Origin: Nomia melanderi
Lineage: Eukaryota > Arthropoda > Insecta > Hymenoptera > Halictidae
Assembly: GCF_051020985.1 (NCBI RefSeq)
Contig: NC_135000.1
Coordinates: forward strand, 23,590,784-23,654,783
Length of the DNA: 64,000 bases
Direction: 5' to 3'
The notes under the pieces were generated by a model. The model searched no databases. It worked only from the letters and a program-made list of their open reading frames with translations, and was not told where the DNA came from. A program made the translations under genes and the position numbers. Shown piece by piece: positions 61,457 to 64,000 of the stretch. Every line of letters begins with the position of its first letter. The stretch's first letter is position 1.

Positions 61457-62830
61457 ACGGTTTATTTCAATTCAATATCGCTGGAATGCTCGAGTAAACT
61501 TTCTGAAGTACGTACGGCAACAGCCTATAGCCTTGCGGTGACGTTTATACACGGCTGAAGAAGGGACAGAAGAGGTACACGCCGCGCACGACACAAGGGG
61601 TGGGATTCAGCAGCGTCAGCATGATCGTGTAAGGTGACGGTGCACGTTCGGCCGTTCACGGATTGGCAGTTGTATACGGATACACAAGAAAAGTGGGATC
61701 ATTTTTCTAATTCGATAAAGCCGATGACGTCCAAGAAATTGGCGTCTACGGCCGTGGCCGAGCGACATTTTCGGTTGCATTTCCCTCGTTCCCGATCCGT
61801 CACTGTCCAATCACTTAAAGTAACGAACGTGCTCAATTTGTATCTCGAAGAATATCGCCGACAGGCGTCCTTAACGAGAATTACTACTTTCCTGTTTTCC
61901 TTCGATTCTTTGCCCCTTTTTTTTCCACCGCCCTTCCTACAAGTCATCCCCTATTTCTCGAAACCGGACAGGTGGCCCCTCAGGAAATATTGTTTCAGGA
62001 TGATACCTTTCTGTAATGAATTAAGCAAACGAAAGGGAAGGGCATATTTCGGGGAAAGTGAAAATCCCGGTGGCCGCAGCTGCCGCGGCGGTAAAAAATA
62101 TTTAATACCGGAGAATGGACGACGGTCGAGGGGGCGGGCGAGTTACGATTCGACGGTTTCAATTACGCGACGTCACTTTGTACCCCTCGCGTCCGCTGCT
62201 CCGTTCCTTCTGACAGACTGCCCTTTGTCGGGATGAAAAAGAAACGCGGTGTCGTGTGAAGCGGAAGGATGCAGATCGGTCAGCGACGGTCTCTTCATCC
62301 ATTTAGTCGTCCGAGACTTGGTTCAGTGTAACGGACATCGGAAGGTTTTTACGTAATTACAATTCTACACGAAGAACTAATTCCTTTAAAAAATAAATCT
62401 CACAAAAATTACTAATTCTTATTATCTTATATTTGTTTGTGATCGATATAAAATGGTTTAAATCTTTTCCTCCATCAGTCTTTTCGTTTTATCAGTCTTC
62501 GGACAACGCATTGGTGATCGTGGAAAATTGATTTATCAGTCTACCGGAAAGAAAAGGAAAAGAACGGTGCCTGGGTAAACATAGTTCGGGTCTGATAAAC
62601 GTTCGAGGGGTGGGTTATTGTGGGGCTGACAATAAAGTAGTTGTTCCGCGGGAATGAATGTTCCCGACCGCAAAGTTAACTACTGGCCCGAGTGTCCCCC
62701 GTACGGAAACTATCAGCGAACAATTCAGAGAGCCGCCTGGCAATAGTACCCGCGGGAGGCGAAGAAGGACGAAGGACACCGCGCTCGAGGAGAGATGGTC
62801 TGGGTCCGTTGGCTTCGAAGTGGCTAGACG
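61457..62830. other. Mixed non-coding stretch
   Basis: The plus frame at 61634-62236 (200 codons) is one of the longest here and is not pure simple sequence, though its middle is Phe/Pro/Leu rich from a pyrimidine patch near 61890-61945. I do not recognise a domain. 62330-62560 is AT-rich. No RNA gene seen. Confidence 0.35.
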
Positions 62831-62833
62831 CGC

Positions 62834-62915
62834 GGAAAGAGAAAGGAAGAGCAAGGGAAATCGGTTGAGCATGGGTGGGGGAGGCAGGGAGAGACGAAGG
62901 GAACGGTTACGAGGG
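62834..62915. repeat. Purine-rich tract
   Basis: An A/G-rich segment with GGAAGAG, GGGAGAG and GGGTGGGGG words, giving an Arg/Glu/Gly-rich frame. Simple sequence. Confidence 0.65.
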
Positions 62916-63640
62916 TTGCGCGAGCCCTATTATCGGGAAATTAAAGGCAGTAACTCATCTTGGGACGACTTCTATTAGACTTTCCCTGGCCATGGCGGTC
63001 GATATTACTTTCGATATGAACGAGCCACTAAATTAATATCCACAATGCACTGGCAATTATGAACGGCCCTTATATTCCGTCTACCATTTCCCCTTCGCCG
63101 CGCTTTTGTCGGGGGTGAATGGCTGGCCGGCATCGCGTAAATAGCTCGAGCATCTGCGATATTCGGGGCAAGGGCGGAGACAGTTTGTCTGGAATGCTTC
63201 ATGTATTATAAATGATCTGCTTTCGTACGCTTCTTTGTTTTCAGCCCGTATCGGCTTATACCGATCGCGAACCTGTTCACCGCGTGAACATTTATGATCA
63301 AATTTGCATAGGAAGAATGGGTCCTCGCTTATCGTTCGCTTAAAATTATCGTGAGCTCGCATGTCAGCGAAGTCTTGGAAATCTCATAAATTTCTTTAGA
63401 CAAATATCCTGCCAGTGTTTTATCGTTTTGGAAAAAAGTATTTAAATTTGGCTATGCGATAGAAAAATTGAGTTACGTAAGAATTCGCTTTATCCCCAGT
63501 TAAATGTCAATTGTTGCAATTATCCTGGTAAAGTAAGATTTAAATTTTCTTTTAAGTTGGTATTACGTTGTAAGAAACAGGTAATCTGCGGAATGCAGCA
63601 TATATATGGGAAGATAACATCGAGGAAAAATTTAAGAGGA
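62916..63640. other. Non-coding stretch with one acceptor-plus-frame candidate
   Basis: TTCTTTGTTTTCAG ends at 63244 and is followed by a 32-codon open frame to a TAA at 63341-63343. Read as the last exon of a plus-strand gene it would end with a short, mixed-composition peptide that I do not recognise. 63360-63640 is AT-rich with nothing visible. Confidence 0.2.
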
Positions 63641-64000
63641 GTGTCTGAAGATATATCCTGTATGACCTATGACCTATGAGCTCGATAGTAGTCGCCACTA
63701 GGGGTATCACTGAACCATTAGTACAAGGACATAAATATGCCAGGGTCGTTCCCTGTACATCATTCTAGGGGCAGGATAGGACATTAACGACACCCTCTGC
63801 GACCGCTGATGAAACATACGTATACCGCTCCCAAAGCAACTGGAAATTCCCTAGCTCTGGATCAGTCAAAGTGTTCTGCATTGCGACTAGATCCGAGATG
63901 CTTCGAGTCACTTTAAATCGCATTAAATACTCTAGGTTTCACTTCGTTCCACTCGGGTAACCGCCTCAAAGTATCAGTCATTTGAATATTACACATGAAA
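63641..64000. other. CpG-poor terminal segment
   Basis: The segment has few CpG and no open frame of note. A 7-bp unit, TATGACC, is repeated about three times at 63661-63681. Its composition resembles the CpG-poor islands at 2,570 and 47,206, which may be a shared class of insertion. Confidence 0.4.

Noticed and set aside
1..64000. CRISPR array, operon, phage or defence system
   Set aside because: I saw no regularly spaced direct repeats, no runs of adjacent same-strand genes and no recognisable bacterial or phage proteins.

Overview
The window looks like nuclear DNA from an animal, most likely an insect and plausibly a hymenopteran (bee, ant or wasp). This is inference. It rests on abundant CpG in otherwise moderate-GC, non-coding sequence, alternating CpG-rich and AT-rich blocks, dense low-complexity tracts and microsatellites, scattered eukaryotic splice-like signals, and a short inverted-repeat element. 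Nothing looks bacterial, viral or organellar: there are no operons, no ribosome-binding-site architecture and no tight gene packing.

I recognise no intact protein-coding gene. The longest open frames (up to about 250 codons) either lie in C+T-rich simple sequence or have equally open frames on the opposite strand, as expected of CpG-rich, stop-poor non-coding DNA. I found no tRNA, rRNA, snRNA or known microRNA by reading. The stretch is best described as a gene desert, either intergenic or inside very large introns. The two cannot be told apart here.

Layout. 1-4,250: purine- and pyrimidine-rich tracts, CpG-rich blocks with paired hairpins, a CpG-poor patch near 2,570-2,860, and a CpG-rich island with a GAGC microsatellite. 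4,250-9,530: AT-rich and CpG-rich blocks in turn, with a promoter-like block near 7,365-7,460 and a perfect 18-bp palindrome at 9,008. 9,533-9,742: a MITE-like inverted-repeat element. 10,421-10,502: a 41-bp tandem duplication. 10,500-25,900: mixed non-coding sequence, with a CpG-rich, exon-like block near 19,850-20,220. 25,940-26,110: a probable relic of a non-LTR reverse transcriptase. 31,300-32,340: a cluster of simple sequence (Z-DNA-type tract, CAC/CGT trinucleotides, CT-rich tract, G4 candidate). 40,468-41,171: overlapping sense and antisense open frames. 44,560-46,430: the most gene-like locus, with a GTCACGTGAC element, strong splice-site matches and two copies of a YY1-like 15-mer. 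47,210-47,480: a CpG-poor island. 49,708: a second perfect 18-bp palindrome. 53,450-54,060 and 57,690-58,100: G-rich and C+T-rich tracts. The rest is non-coding DNA in which I see no gene.

No set of genes working together can be described. The points most worth following are the possible transcription start near 44.6 kb, the inverted-repeat element near 9.6 kb and its family, and the retroelement relic near 26.0 kb. Compositional statements were judged by eye, not computed.
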